This document shows, piece after piece, positions 42,659 to 51,775 of a DNA stretch of 64,000 bases. The DNA is from JAGQYH01 sp041393015 (GTDB lineage: Bacteria > Bacteroidota > Bacteroidia > Chitinophagales > JADIYW01), in assembly GCA_041393015.1 (NCBI GenBank), contig JAWKKV010000003.1, positions 248,001 through 312,000 of the forward strand, read 5' to 3'. A program made the position numbers and the translations under genes. Positions within the stretch are counted from its first letter, which is position 1. Each line of letters starts with the position of its first letter. The notes under the pieces were generated by a model that did not search any database, was not told where the DNA came from, and was given only the letters and a program-made list of their open reading frames with translations.

Positions 42659-43783
42659 ATGAAAAACAAAACCTTTAAAACCATATTCGACCAATACAAC
42701 TGGGAAGCAACTTTATCTTCCATTTACGATAAAACTGCAGTGGATGTTGAGCAAGCATTAGCCAATGCCGGACATGCATCTTTGGAAGATTTTAAAGCTT
42801 TGATCTCACCTGCTGCCATGCCTTATTTGGAGGAGATGGCGCAACTTAGTCATCAATTAACGATGAAACGGTTTGGCAAAACCATTCAGTTGTATGCACC
42901 CATGTATTTGTCAAATGAATGCCAAAATATTTGTACCTATTGTGGCTTTAGTTTAACCAATAAAATTGCGCGTAAAACACTTTCGGATAAAGAAATTTTA
43001 GAAGAAGTGAAAGTTATTAAGTCACTAGGATTTGATCATATCTTACTAGTAACAGGCGAGGCTAATCAAACCGTTGGTGTGGATTATATTGCACATGCCA
43101 TTCAATTAATTCGCCCTCATTTTTCAAGTATTTCTATGGAGGTTCAGCCATTGGATTTGCCTGAATACGAAGCATTGATTCCAATGGGTTTAAACACAGT
43201 TTTAGTCTATCAAGAAACCTATCACAAAGATGCCTACAAAACGCATCATCCTAAAGGAAAAAAATCCAATTTTGATTATCGATTAGATACACCGGATCGA
43301 TTAGGTAAAGCAGGCATTAACAAAATTGGTTTAGGCGTTTTAATCGGTTTAGAAGATTGGCGAACCGATAGTTTTTTTACGGCTGCTCATCTCGATTATT
43401 TAGAAAAACAATATTGGAAAACCAAATATTCCATTTCATTTCCTAGACTTAGGCCTTTTAGTGGAGGACTGACTCCTAAAGTAAATATGTCGGAAAAGGA
43501 ATTGGTACAGCTCATTTGTGCGTATCGAATTTTTAATGAAGATATAGAACTCAGTTTGTCTACAAGAGAGAACCAACAATTTAGAGATAATGCATTTAAA
43601 TTAGGCATTACAACTATGAGTGCCGGTTCCAAAACTGATCCGGGTGGCTATGCTTCCGGACAAGATAATCTAGAGCAATTTGAAATTAGTGATGAAAGAA
43701 GTCCACGAGAAGTAAGTGAAATGATTTCAGCTAAAGGTTACGAACCTGTTTGGAAAGATTGGGATGTGAGCTATGATGTATAA
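42659..43783 (+). CDS. thiH: 2-Iminoacetate synthase (tyrosine lyase)
   Basis: 374 residues, radical SAM enzyme that cleaves tyrosine to dehydroglycine for ThiG. The cluster motif is C88-x3-C92-x2-C95 (CQNICTYCGF). LGLEDWRTDSFFTAAHLDYL-like text and STRENQQFRDNAFKLGIT are family hallmarks. It is separated from thiG by 175 bp holding a repeat. No thiF follows; the next gene is an S23-type protein. Confidence 0.96.
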   Translation: MKNKTFKTIFDQYNWEATLSSIYDKTAVDVEQALANAGHASLEDFKALISPAAMPYLEEMAQLSHQLTMKRFGKTIQLYAPMYLSNECQNICTYCGFSLTNKIARKTLSDKEILEEVKVIKSLGFDHILLVTGEANQTVGVDYIAHAIQLIRPHFSSISMEVQPLDLPEYEALIPMGLNTVLVYQETYHKDAYKTHHPKGKKSNFDYRLDTPDRLGKAGINKIGLGVLIGLEDWRTDSFFTAAHLDYLEKQYWKTKYSISFPRLRPFSGGLTPKVNMSEKELVQLICAYRIFNEDIELSLSTRENQQFRDNAFKLGITTMSAGSKTDPGGYASGQDNLEQFEISDERSPREVSEMISAKGYEPVWKDWDVSYDV

Positions 43784-43789
43784 TCTAAA

Positions 43790-43893
43790 ACTTCTAAAAT
43801 CTTCAGTCTGCATTCTCCAATCGTTAATTAAAATACTTTGTTCATCATTTAGAAAATTAACGAATGCAGATTAACGATGTAAGATTTTGGATT
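43790..43893. repeat. 104-bp direct repeat, left copy
   Basis: It matches 44327-44430 at 97 of 104 positions without gaps. Inside, CTGCATTC and GTTAATT on the left are complementary to AATTAACGAATGCAG on the right, with a 7-nt bulge; the outer AAAATCTT also pairs with AAGATTTT. So each copy is itself an imperfect hairpin element. Confidence 0.9.
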
Positions 43894-43943
43894 ATAATTT
43901 ATGGAATTTAGGAAGTTTGGGACTCTTTAATTAAAAGCGAAGG

Positions 43944-44306
43944 ATGAACAGATTTGATTTAGAAGAAAGGTTAATAGATTTTTCAGTTCAAATAATTGGT
44001 TTAGTTACTAATGTTAAGAACTCTAAGGCTGGAAATCATTTATCTGGTCAATTGATAAGATCTGGAACTTCTGTAGCTCTAAATTATGGTGAAGCAAGAA
44101 GTGGTGAATCAAAGAGAGATTTTATTCATAAAATGCAGATTGTACTCAAAGAATTGAGAGAATCTCATATCTGTTTAAGAATCATTTATAAGTCTAATTT
44201 ATGCAGTAATAAAAACCAAATAATAAATATTATAGAAGAAAACAATCAATTGATTGCCATATTTGTTAAAAGTGTTGAGACTGCTAAATCTAAAATGGTC
44301 AATTAA
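43944..44306 (+). CDS. Four-helix-bundle (S23/IVS-type) protein
   Basis: 120 residues, four helices. LIRSGTSVALNYGEARSGES followed by KRDFIHKMQIVLKELRES is the signature of the 23S rRNA intervening-sequence protein family. In some bacteria these genes sit inside 23S rRNA; most, like this one, stand alone and have no known role. The fold resembles the Avd protein of diversity-generating retroelements, but no reverse transcriptase lies in the window. The gene sits alone between the two copies of a 104-bp repeat. Confidence 0.9.
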   Translation: MNRFDLEERLIDFSVQIIGLVTNVKNSKAGNHLSGQLIRSGTSVALNYGEARSGESKRDFIHKMQIVLKELRESHICLRIIYKSNLCSNKNQIINIIEENNQLIAIFVKSVETAKSKMVN

Positions 44307-44326
44307 ATCCGTATAAATGTTTTATT

Positions 44327-44430
44327 ACTTCTGAAATCTCCAGTCTGCATTCTCCAACCGTTAATTAAAATACTTTGTTCATCATTTAGAAATTTAACGA
44401 ATGCAGATTAACGAGATAAGATTTTTGATT
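44327..44430. repeat. 104-bp direct repeat, right copy
   Basis: Seven substitutions from the left copy and no gaps. It starts 21 bp after the S23-type stop codon. The two copies and the gene make a unit of about 640 bp. Confidence 0.9.
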
Positions 44431-44440
44431 AACAAATAAA

Positions 44441-44466
44441 AAGGATCATCTAAAAAGATGATCCTT
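44441..44466. terminator. Perfect 10-bp hairpin downstream of the S23 unit
   Basis: AAGGATCATC pairs with GATGATCCTT around TAAAAA. No T tract follows on the plus strand; on the minus strand it is followed by TTTATTTGTT. It may stop transcription leaving the thiamin/S23 region. The rest of the gap up to porQ (44467-44713) is AT-rich; two related stretches, TTATTTGTTTTATAATGAATG and a similar one near 44680, may be promoter-associated. Confidence 0.5.
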
Positions 44467-44713
44467 ATAAGAACAAAGAGAAAGGGGTTATTTATTCAAA
44501 TCTAAAACTAAAAAGCTGCGTATTAAAAGCTGCTTATTATCTTAAACGGACTATTGAATATTATAGTTTGTCGGCAAATGTTAAAAGGTCTTATTTGTTT
44601 TATAATGAATGTCATCTTGTTTATCAAGCTTTGTAACAGAAAACCACTATTCAACCTCTATTTCTTAAAATAATATGCTTTTATTTGTGTTATAATGATG
44701 GCTGTAAAGTAAA

Positions 44714-45820
44714 ATGAAAAAATCACTTGTTACCATAATAGCAATTTTGGTGTGTCAAATCACTTGGGCACAATTGGGTGGAACAAGCACTTTTAAGGCG
44801 CTTTCATTATCTTCTTCACCAAGAGTCTCAGCATTAGGCGGCAGTGCCTTAGGTGTTTATGACGATGATATCAACCTAGCCATGGATAATCCATCCTTTA
44901 TTCAAGCAGATATTCATCGCCAACTAACCTTTAACAATAGTTTTTACCTCGCCGACATCAATTATGGAACAGTAGCTTATGCCCATCATTGGGAAAGATT
45001 CGGAACATTTTTGGCTTCTATGAAATATGTTTCTTACGGTTCTATGGAAGGACGAGACGAAGCGGGTAATATCACAGGTAATTTTAGAGCCGGCGATTAT
45101 GTAATGACAATAGGTTACGGTGGAAATTACAAAGGCAAGTTCTTGTATGGAGCTAATTTTAAACTCATCTATTCTCATTTAGAAACCTATAACTCCGTTG
45201 GAGTAGCAGCAGATTTTTCTGGAGCTTATCATAATGCAGAAAAGAATTTTACTTTTAGCGCCATCATAAAGAATGCTGGATTTCAATTAAAAGCCTACAC
45301 TGATGACAATAAAGAAAAATTGCCACTAGAAGTTTCTTTGGGCTTGTCTAAAAGATTTGAAAATATTCCGGTTCGATTAAATATTGTCGTTCATAATTTG
45401 CAGAAACCGGCTATTGCTTACAACAATCCCAATCCAATTGGTACCACTAATATCTTTGGAGAATCAGAAAGTCAAGATGCTACTATTGTAGACCAAATAT
45501 TTAGACATTTTATTTTTGGCGCTGAGATTGATATTGCTAAGCCACTTTCTGTACGTTTTGGGTACAACCATTTAATTAGGCAAGAATCTTCTTTACCTAC
45601 AAAAAAAGGTTTAGCAGGAGTTACAGTGGGAACAGGTATCCATATCAAGCAATTTAGTATCGATTACAGCTTTGCCAAATACCACGCTGCTGCCAATATT
45701 CATCATTTAGGTGTCACGGTAAATTTGGAAGAGTTTTTGGGAAGCAATAAGAAATCAAAGAAAAATATTGATCAAACCAAGGAATTATTGAACAGAGAGA
45801 ACTTAATACATGAAGATTAA
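44714..45820 (+). CDS. porQ: Type IX secretion system protein PorQ
   Basis: 368 residues. Signal peptide (MKKSLVTIIAILVCQITWAQ), then LGGTSTFKALSLSSSPRVSALGG, the usual PorQ start, and an outer-membrane beta-barrel body with Gly/aromatic strands. PorQ is part of the T9SS attachment complex that retains PorZ at the surface. Its position just upstream of cmk (11-bp overlap) is a conserved arrangement in Bacteroidota. It supports the view that the adhesin at 11.6-20.1 kb is exported by T9SS. Confidence 0.92.
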   Translation: MKKSLVTIIAILVCQITWAQLGGTSTFKALSLSSSPRVSALGGSALGVYDDDINLAMDNPSFIQADIHRQLTFNNSFYLADINYGTVAYAHHWERFGTFLASMKYVSYGSMEGRDEAGNITGNFRAGDYVMTIGYGGNYKGKFLYGANFKLIYSHLETYNSVGVAADFSGAYHNAEKNFTFSAIIKNAGFQLKAYTDDNKEKLPLEVSLGLSKRFENIPVRLNIVVHNLQKPAIAYNNPNPIGTTNIFGESESQDATIVDQIFRHFIFGAEIDIAKPLSVRFGYNHLIRQESSLPTKKGLAGVTVGTGIHIKQFSIDYSFAKYHAAANIHHLGVTVNLEEFLGSNKKSKKNIDQTKELLNRENLIHED

Positions 45821-46487
45821 TATTGCAATTGATGGATATTCTTCTTGTGGGAAATCGTCTACATCAAAAAAACTAGCCAAAAAATTACACTATAAATATG
45901 TTGATACCGGTGCCATGTATCGGGCAGTTACCTATTACTTGCTGCAACATAAAATAGATTGGAACAATGAGGTTGAATTAGAAAAAGCTTTGCCCAATAT
46001 TCACATCAATTTCCAACTAAATGATAAAAAGGAAAATAGAACCATTTTAAATGGAGAAGATGTGGAGGAAGCCATTAGAACAATGGAAGTGTCCAAATGT
46101 GTTTCAGAAGTAAGTACCATTAGTTCCATCAGAAAAGTTTTAGTAGAGCAACAACAAAAAATTGCTATCGACAAAGGTATGGTGATGGACGGTAGAGATA
46201 TTGGCACGGTGGTATTGCCCAACGCCCATCTAAAGGTTTTTATGACGGCCAGTATTGAAGTTCGAACGAAAAGAAGATGGTTAGAATTACAAGCCAAGGG
46301 AGTTGATCTTACTTATGAAGAAATTAGAAACAACCTAGAACACAGAGACTTAATTGATTCAACTAGATTAGACAGTCCATTAAAACAAGCCTCTGATGCT
46401 CTACTTTTAGATACTTCTGAGATGCAGTTGGATGAACAAGTCAATTGGATATATGTTAAAGCTTTATCGATAATAGACAAGCTTTAA
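45810..46487 (+). CDS. cmk: Cytidylate kinase
   Basis: 225 residues. P-loop GYSSCGKSSTSKKLAK at residue 8, VDTGAMYRAVTYYLL, MDGRDIGTVVLPNAHLKVF, and RRWLELQ in the lid. It phosphorylates CMP and dCMP. The ATG lies 11 bp inside the porQ 3' end, so the two are translationally coupled. Confidence 0.96.
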   Translation: MKINIAIDGYSSCGKSSTSKKLAKKLHYKYVDTGAMYRAVTYYLLQHKIDWNNEVELEKALPNIHINFQLNDKKENRTILNGEDVEEAIRTMEVSKCVSEVSTISSIRKVLVEQQQKIAIDKGMVMDGRDIGTVVLPNAHLKVFMTASIEVRTKRRWLELQAKGVDLTYEEIRNNLEHRDLIDSTRLDSPLKQASDALLLDTSEMQLDEQVNWIYVKALSIIDKL

Positions 46488-46545
46488 TCTAATATTTTAG
46501 ATAGGGCACTTATTATTATCTATCTTAAAGTTTAAATTATATCCA

Positions 46546-46887
46546 ATGAAAAAGCTTTTACTATCTGTTTTTATATTAAGTGTTTTAGCCGCCTGCAGCA
46601 CAGTTGAATTAGCTGAGCCAAATCAAACAGATGTCGTTTGGGCACAGAAGAAATTTCCTTCTATTACTTTAAGTGATCTTAATGAAGGAAAAGTGCTTTT
46701 TGAGAAAAATTGTGGGTTGTGCCACAGTTTAAAAAGATCAATGAGACAAGATGAAGCAGAATTACCAAAAATTGTTACTGAAATGTCGGAGAAAGTCAAT
46801 AAAAAGAGAAAAAGTGAAGTGATGGGGAAAGAAGAACAACAACTTTTATTGCAATATCTTGTAACATTAAATGGTGTCCCTCAATAA
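46546..46887 (+). CDS. c-Type cytochrome lipoprotein
   Basis: 113 residues. A lipoprotein signal (LLLSVFILSVLAAC) is followed by a short mature domain with a single haem motif CGLCH near residue 64 (LFEKNCGLCHSLKR) and one likely distal Met in EVMGKEEQQLLLQYL. It is a small electron carrier or sensor in the periplasm. No oxidase or reductase genes are close, so its partner is unknown. Confidence 0.85.
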   Translation: MKKLLLSVFILSVLAACSTVELAEPNQTDVVWAQKKFPSITLSDLNEGKVLFEKNCGLCHSLKRSMRQDEAELPKIVTEMSEKVNKKRKSEVMGKEEQQLLLQYLVTLNGVPQ

Positions 46888-46994
46888 ATCATTATACACT
46901 CTATTTGTTCAACAATGGTTACATATAAATAAATAAGCGCTATTCCATTGCGATTATTTAATATTCCAACACCAAGCTTCTAAATAAAAACTAG

Positions 46995-47038
46995 TATCTT
47001 TGCACTCCCAATTTTGGGGAGTCTATTGATATAGGCTG
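46995..47038 (+). promoter_or_regulatory. rpsA promoter -7 box and leader hairpins
   Basis: TATCTTTG (46995-47002) is followed by CACTCC, the same 14 bases as at the rpsT promoter. The -33 element is poor (CCAA at the right distance). Just after it, CTCCC and GGGAG form a short hairpin (about 47005-47021), and CTAT-TGAT-ATAG a second one. The remaining leader to the TTG start is about 45 nt. S1 mRNA leaders are autoregulated in some bacteria; that is only a possibility here. Confidence 0.5.
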
Positions 47039-47078
47039 AGATTGTAACAATTTTTTTAACCATTTAAAACAAACAGAT

Positions 47079-49160
47079 TTGGCAACAGATGAAACCAAAG
47101 ATGAAGCGTTAGAATCTGCAGAAAATGTAGAAGAAACGCCAGAGTCAAATGCCGAAGCTAAAGGAGGCGACGCTTCCAAAAAAGCAAAAGACGCTGAAGA
47201 AGAAATCAGCGAAGAAACCGAAATCGTTAACCAATCAGATGATGAAGATGATTCAGATGAGGATGACTCAGATGATGAAGATGACAACGACGATGATTCA
47301 GATGACGAAGAGTCAGATGATGATGAAGATGAGGACGATAACGAAATCAAAGAAGAACTAGAACAAGTAAAAGAAAAAAGAGAATTCAACTGGGATATCG
47401 ACAGAAGAGGTGGAAACCTTTATACTGATGCTCAAATTGAAGAATTGGAAGACTTTTACGATGGAACGTTCCACAATATTGAAGAACATGAAATTATTGA
47501 AGGTAGAGTTTCTGCTATCACTAATTCAGATGTAGTATTAGACGTAGGCTTTAAAGCTGATGGTTTAGTATCTAAATCAGAATTTAGAGATATGCCGGAG
47601 CTTAAAGTTAATGATAGAGTTTCAGTATATGTTGAGTCAAAAGAGAACGAAAGAGGACAGTTAATTTTATCAAGAAGAAAAGCCAAATTATTAGGTGCTT
47701 GGGATTCAATTGTTAGTGCTTACGAAAACGATACCATTATTAAAGGTAGAGTAATCAGCAAAACAAAAGGTGGATTAATTGTAGATGCTTTCGGATTAGA
47801 AACTTTCTTACCAGGATCGCAAATTGATGTTAAGCCAATTATCGATTACGATGTGTATGTTGGTAAAACAATGGAGTTTAAAGTTGTGAAGATCAACGAG
47901 GCCATTAAAAATGCTGTAGTATCTCACAAAGCTTTAATTGAAAGCGATCTTGAAGAACAACGTCAAACCATTATTTCTAAATTAGAAAAAGGACAAGTTC
48001 TTGAAGGTACTATCAAAAACATTACTGATTTCGGTGCATTCATCGATTTAGGTGGTGTTGACGGTTTATTGTATATCACAGATATTAGTTGGGGTAGAAT
48101 CAACCATCCAAATGAAGTATTAGAGTTAAATCAAACATTGAACGTTGTAGTTCTTGACTTTGATGACAATAAGAAACGTATCTCTTTAGGATTGAAGCAA
48201 TTAGCTAAGCATCCTTGGGATGTGTTACCAGAAGACATTAAAGAAGGTTCAAAAGTAAAAGGTAAGATCGTAAACATTGAAGATTACGGTGCTTTCTTAG
48301 AAATTGTTCCAGGTGTTGAAGGTTTAGTTCACGTTTCTGAAGTAGCTTGGTCAAATCAACCAATCAACTCTAGAGATTACTTTAAATTAGGTGACGAGCA
48401 CGAAGCAGTAGTAGTAACTATTGATAGAGAAGAAAGAAAGATGTCTTTAAGTATTAAGCATCTTACTGAAGATCCTTGGGATGTAGTTCCAACCAAATAT
48501 CCAATCGAAAGCAAGCACGTTGGTGTTGTGAAAAACATTACACCTTACGGCGTATTTGTTGAGTTAGATGAAAATATTGGTGGAATGGTTCACATTTCTG
48601 ATCTTTCTTGGACGAAGCGTTACAACCATCCAAATGAGTTTACAAAAGTAGGCGAGAATTTAGATGTTGTAGTATTAGAAATCGATCTTGATAACAAGAA
48701 AATCGTTTTAGGACACAAACAATTAGAAGAAGATCCATGGGATACTTTTGAATCTATCTTCCCTGTTGGTTCAATTCACGAAGCAACTGTTGTTAAGAGA
48801 GAAGATAAAGGTGCTATTGTTGCATTACCTTACGGTATTGAAGCATTTGCTCCTACACGTCACATCAAAAAGGAAGACGGTGTGTTAGCTGCTGTTGAAG
48901 AAACACTTGAATTTAAAGTGTTAGAATTCAGTAGAGAAGACAAGAGAATTATTGTTTCTCACACTAGAATCATTGAAGATGCTAAGATGGATGGCAAGCG
49001 AAAAGATGCAATCGAGAAGAAATCGCAAGCACGTAAGAGCAATAAAGCCATGAATGATCTTAACGCACGTGTTGAGAAAACAACATTAGGAGAATTAGAT
49101 GTATTATCAGAATTGAAGGCTAAAATGGAAGCTGGAGAAGGTAATGCACCTAAAGAATAG
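47079..49160 (+). CDS. rpsA: 30S ribosomal protein S1 with acidic N-terminal extension
   Basis: 693 residues from a TTG start; no in-frame ATG lies between the promoter and the first S1 domain. Residues 1-110 are strongly acidic, including an Asp/Glu/Ser run from about 47 to 95 (for example DDEDDSDEDDSDDEDD). Six S1 domains follow, starting near residues 135, 220, 305, 390, 475 and 560; domains 3 and 4 have the classic GAFIDLGGVDGLLYITDISW and GAFLEIVPGVEGLVH. S1 melts mRNA at the ribosome and is especially important in Bacteroidota, which lack Shine-Dalgarno initiation. The extension is longer and more acidic than in most relatives I know. Confidence 0.93.
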   Translation: MATDETKDEALESAENVEETPESNAEAKGGDASKKAKDAEEEISEETEIVNQSDDEDDSDEDDSDDEDDNDDDSDDEESDDDEDEDDNEIKEELEQVKEKREFNWDIDRRGGNLYTDAQIEELEDFYDGTFHNIEEHEIIEGRVSAITNSDVVLDVGFKADGLVSKSEFRDMPELKVNDRVSVYVESKENERGQLILSRRKAKLLGAWDSIVSAYENDTIIKGRVISKTKGGLIVDAFGLETFLPGSQIDVKPIIDYDVYVGKTMEFKVVKINEAIKNAVVSHKALIESDLEEQRQTIISKLEKGQVLEGTIKNITDFGAFIDLGGVDGLLYITDISWGRINHPNEVLELNQTLNVVVLDFDDNKKRISLGLKQLAKHPWDVLPEDIKEGSKVKGKIVNIEDYGAFLEIVPGVEGLVHVSEVAWSNQPINSRDYFKLGDEHEAVVVTIDREERKMSLSIKHLTEDPWDVVPTKYPIESKHVGVVKNITPYGVFVELDENIGGMVHISDLSWTKRYNHPNEFTKVGENLDVVVLEIDLDNKKIVLGHKQLEEDPWDTFESIFPVGSIHEATVVKREDKGAIVALPYGIEAFAPTRHIKKEDGVLAAVEETLEFKVLEFSREDKRIIVSHTRIIEDAKMDGKRKDAIEKKSQARKSNKAMNDLNARVEKTTLGELDVLSELKAKMEAGEGNAPKE

Positions 49161-49188
49161 ATTTCATTTCTTAATGATTTCAAAATTG

Positions 49189-49217
49189 AAAGGGCTACTT
49201 AGGTAGCCCTTTTTTTT
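49189..49217 (+). terminator. Rho-independent terminator of rpsA
   Basis: AGGGCTAC (49191-49198), loop TTAG, GTAGCCCT (49203-49210), then T8. A perfect 8-bp stem with flanking A/T pairs, 30 bp after the rpsA stop. Confidence 0.93.
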
Positions 49218-49262
49218 ATGAACTTAGGGAAATAAATATTTCATTTCTTAAAGGTTGTCATC

Positions 49263-50387
49263 TTGAAGTTCATATCTACCAAATCTGTTTTTATCCTTGT
49301 GTGTCTTTTGCTTAGTTCATGCGCTAACTATAATGCAGGCATGAGGCGACCTCAAATTAGAGATGGTAAAACCTTTGGAAGAATTCCATTGCCTAAACAA
49401 GAAGGTCAACCTTATAAATTTGCCAAGCAGTCGCAAAATGTTGAGTTACCTGAATTGATTGAATGGGCAGGAGAAAAGGCAGCTAAAAAGTATGCAGATG
49501 TAAATTCATTTGTGGAGGATAATCACACATCGGCTTTACTCATTATTAGAAATGACACCATTTTGTACGAGCGTTATTATAACGGCTTCACAGATTCAAC
49601 CATCACACAAGTATTTTCAGTCACTAAACCTTTAATTGCTTCCTTATTGTCGCAAGCATTGGATGAAGGAAGAATTGAATCTTTAGATGAACCAGTGATT
49701 GATTATTTATGCCTAAAAGGAAAAGAAGATAAATGCCAAGCGCTTACCTTCAAGCATTTAGCGCAAATGCAATCGGGGATTAATCATTACGATTATAGGC
49801 GAATTTTTAAAGTGCTGCGTTTGTATTATGCTAAAGATTTAGATACTTATGTAACAAAAGCAAGAGTCGGTAGAATGCCGGGAGGTAAATTCTATTACAA
49901 ATCGTTTGATACTCAAGCACTAGGCATGTGCTTAGAGCAGGTATTTCAAGAAGATAATTTAATGAATCGATTTGTTGGATTGTATTGGGAAAATATTCAT
50001 CCGGAGTACAAAGGATATTTTAGTGTAGATGGTAAAAAGAATAAGAATCCGAAATATTTTGGTGGATTAAACATTTCTGCACGAGATTTAGCCAAGATTG
50101 GTAAAATTTATATGAACGACGGACAATTTGAAGGTAAACAAGTCATCAATGAAGATTGGGTCCATTATGTAGAAGACACCACCAACCATGTTGGGAAATG
50201 GGATTACGGATTGGGCTGGTATTTTGATGCTTATTCCTCCGAAAACGAAGTATATTATGGCTCTGGGTTTAACGGTCAGTTTTTAGTCATCAATAAAACC
50301 ACCAATACCATTATTGTTAGGCTAGGAGAAAAAGAAGGCGGCTATAAATGGTGGTCGATGCTAACAGATTTAAGTAAGTTGTTTTAG
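49263..50387 (+). CDS. Serine hydrolase (beta-lactamase family), lipoprotein
   Basis: 374 residues from a TTG codon. The signal is that of a lipoprotein (VFILVCLLLSSC). The class C/DD-peptidase-like fold has S119-x2-K122 (FSVTKPL), YKS in place of the usual YxN, and YGSGFNGQ near the C-terminus as the H/KxG equivalent. Such proteins are esterases, peptidases or lipid hydrolases and rarely true beta-lactamases. It stands alone behind the rpsA terminator. Confidence 0.86.
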   Translation: MKFISTKSVFILVCLLLSSCANYNAGMRRPQIRDGKTFGRIPLPKQEGQPYKFAKQSQNVELPELIEWAGEKAAKKYADVNSFVEDNHTSALLIIRNDTILYERYYNGFTDSTITQVFSVTKPLIASLLSQALDEGRIESLDEPVIDYLCLKGKEDKCQALTFKHLAQMQSGINHYDYRRIFKVLRLYYAKDLDTYVTKARVGRMPGGKFYYKSFDTQALGMCLEQVFQEDNLMNRFVGLYWENIHPEYKGYFSVDGKKNKNPKYFGGLNISARDLAKIGKIYMNDGQFEGKQVINEDWVHYVEDTTNHVGKWDYGLGWYFDAYSSENEVYYGSGFNGQFLVINKTTNTIIVRLGEKEGGYKWWSMLTDLSKLF

Positions 50388-50402
50388 GTAGTAATCTACC
50401 CT

Positions 50403-50446
50403 CATTCGTTCGCATCTTACGAGTGAAATATTACTTAGCCTCTGGC
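50403..50446. repeat. Intergenic repeat, copy 1
   Basis: CGCATCTTACGAGTGAAATA followed by TTACTTAGCCTCTGG matches the element at 51587-51631 at about 80%. A hairpin is possible between the CTCATTCG and CGAGTGAA arms. It lies 3' of the first 299-residue paralog, in the 164-bp gap. Confidence 0.55.
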
Positions 50447-50551
50447 ATTTTTAGATTGATATCACCTGAGGCGCAAAATTTGCTCACTCGTGGGACAAGA
50501 GTGAGTAGGGCTTAATTTGAATTTGTGCTTGTACCTTGAATTTGCATTTGT

Positions 50552-51451
50552 CTACTTCATCACCATCGAAATATTGTTCTTCATCTTCATCGGCACCGTC
50601 ATTCCCATTTCTTCTGTTTCCATTTCAAAATCTTGCGCTAAGTTGGCTTCTAATAACCACATTGATTTTTGATCATAAACAAAGCTTCCATTTTGAGTGC
50701 CAGTCATTTTAGTTTCTACAGTTTCACTATCTTTAACTTGTAATTCATTCATCCCTACTTTAGAAGTAAGATCCACATATACTTTTCCATCAACCACATT
50801 TTTCAAGGTATAAGTAGCATCAAATGAATAGGGAGAAGTTTCATTTTCTATTTTTCTGTACCATGACTCACCAATTTTTAGCGCTTTTTCCGGAAACTGC
50901 GACATATTCATCATGCTGGTAATATCCATATTGGATTGTCCGGTTTGTAACTGATTTTGCCCATCTAAGCCAGTTGTTTTTAGTGTTGTACCATCATGAC
51001 TTTGTTCTATTATCAACTCACTATTCAATATTTCACTAAAGGAACTATCCATTGCTTCTGCCATAAAACTTTCATTGTCTTTCCTTCTAGAATCGTATTC
51101 CATTGTACCCATCATAGGCATATCCATTGACATAGCAAAGTAAGTATATTGCATAGAGGTAACAACTTTTTCAGAAGTATTGCTCACCACTTTCATCTCG
51201 GAGCCCATTTCCATTTCTTGTTTTGAACTCATACTTGAACCCAAAATTTCCATATCAATCTCCATGTCAATATGCATGATTAATTGGCCTGTTTTGCCTA
51301 CTTTTGGATTGAATTTAAGAAGATACTTTTCTTGTTCACTGCTTATTATCTCTGATGTTTGCTTAGATTCCTCTTTAGTAGTGGCCCAACCATTACTCAT
51401 TAACAATTGGCTTGTAATTAATAAAAGAAGGATGAGTTTAGTGCTTTTCAT
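50552..51451 (-). CDS. Secreted protein (DUF6263-like), tandem copy 1
   Basis: 299 residues. A signal peptide (MKSTKLILLLLITSQLLMSN) precedes an Asp/Met/Ser-rich beta domain. About 60% identical to the copy at 51823-52722 along its length: both have YLLKNP-EGKTG, TSM-Y-SMDMPMMGTMEYD, SHDGTTLKT, SQFPEKALKIGESW and DQKSMWLLEA. The pattern fits DUF6263, unknown function. Unlike the second copy it has no lipobox cysteine, so the two may end in different places. Confidence 0.8.
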   Translation of the reverse strand: MKSTKLILLLLITSQLLMSNGWATTKEESKQTSEIISSEQEKYLLKFNPKVGKTGQLIMHIDMEIDMEILGSSMSSKQEMEMGSEMKVVSNTSEKVVTSMQYTYFAMSMDMPMMGTMEYDSRRKDNESFMAEAMDSSFSEILNSELIIEQSHDGTTLKTTGLDGQNQLQTGQSNMDITSMMNMSQFPEKALKIGESWYRKIENETSPYSFDATYTLKNVVDGKVYVDLTSKVGMNELQVKDSETVETKMTGTQNGSFVYDQKSMWLLEANLAQDFEMETEEMGMTVPMKMKNNISMVMK

Positions 51452-51586
51452 GATATTAAATTTGTTGAGATAAATTTATATATCAAAATTAAAATTCGTG
51501 TTAAATTGAATGAAAATTTTACTTTATAGGCTTTAAACAAAGCTAATTGTTTGGAAAAACAATCTATTGAAGGTGTTATGTAATTC

Positions 51587-51631
51587 CTTGTTTGCTCACA
51601 TCTTTCGAGTAAAACATAACTGAGCCTTTGG
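51587..51631. repeat. Intergenic repeat, copy 2
   Basis: CACATCTTTCGAGTAAAACA followed by TAACTGAGCCTTTGG, about 80% identical to 50403-50446. It lies 3' of the second paralog, so the tandem duplication includes the gene and this 3' flank. The surrounding 371-bp gap (51452-51822) is otherwise AT-rich and also holds the 7-bp repeat below. Confidence 0.55.
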
Positions 51632-51775
51632 TTTATAATGGGCTAACTTTTAGCTATTAGTTTTATTTGATATTGGTCAAGATGTTCCTCCAATGGAAAA
51701 AAGCAGGAAAAAATATATTTGAAACGATTTAGATTAATCCTTTGGAATTCAATATGATATTTTTAATTTTTTCTT

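Noticed and set aside
43944..44306. Part of a diversity-generating retroelement (Avd-like)
   Set aside because: The fold is shared, but there is no reverse transcriptase, template repeat or variable repeat in the window.
47149..47361. Met/Thr-rich frame over the acidic part of rpsA
   Set aside because: It is a shifted reading of the GAT/GAA-rich S1 N-terminus.
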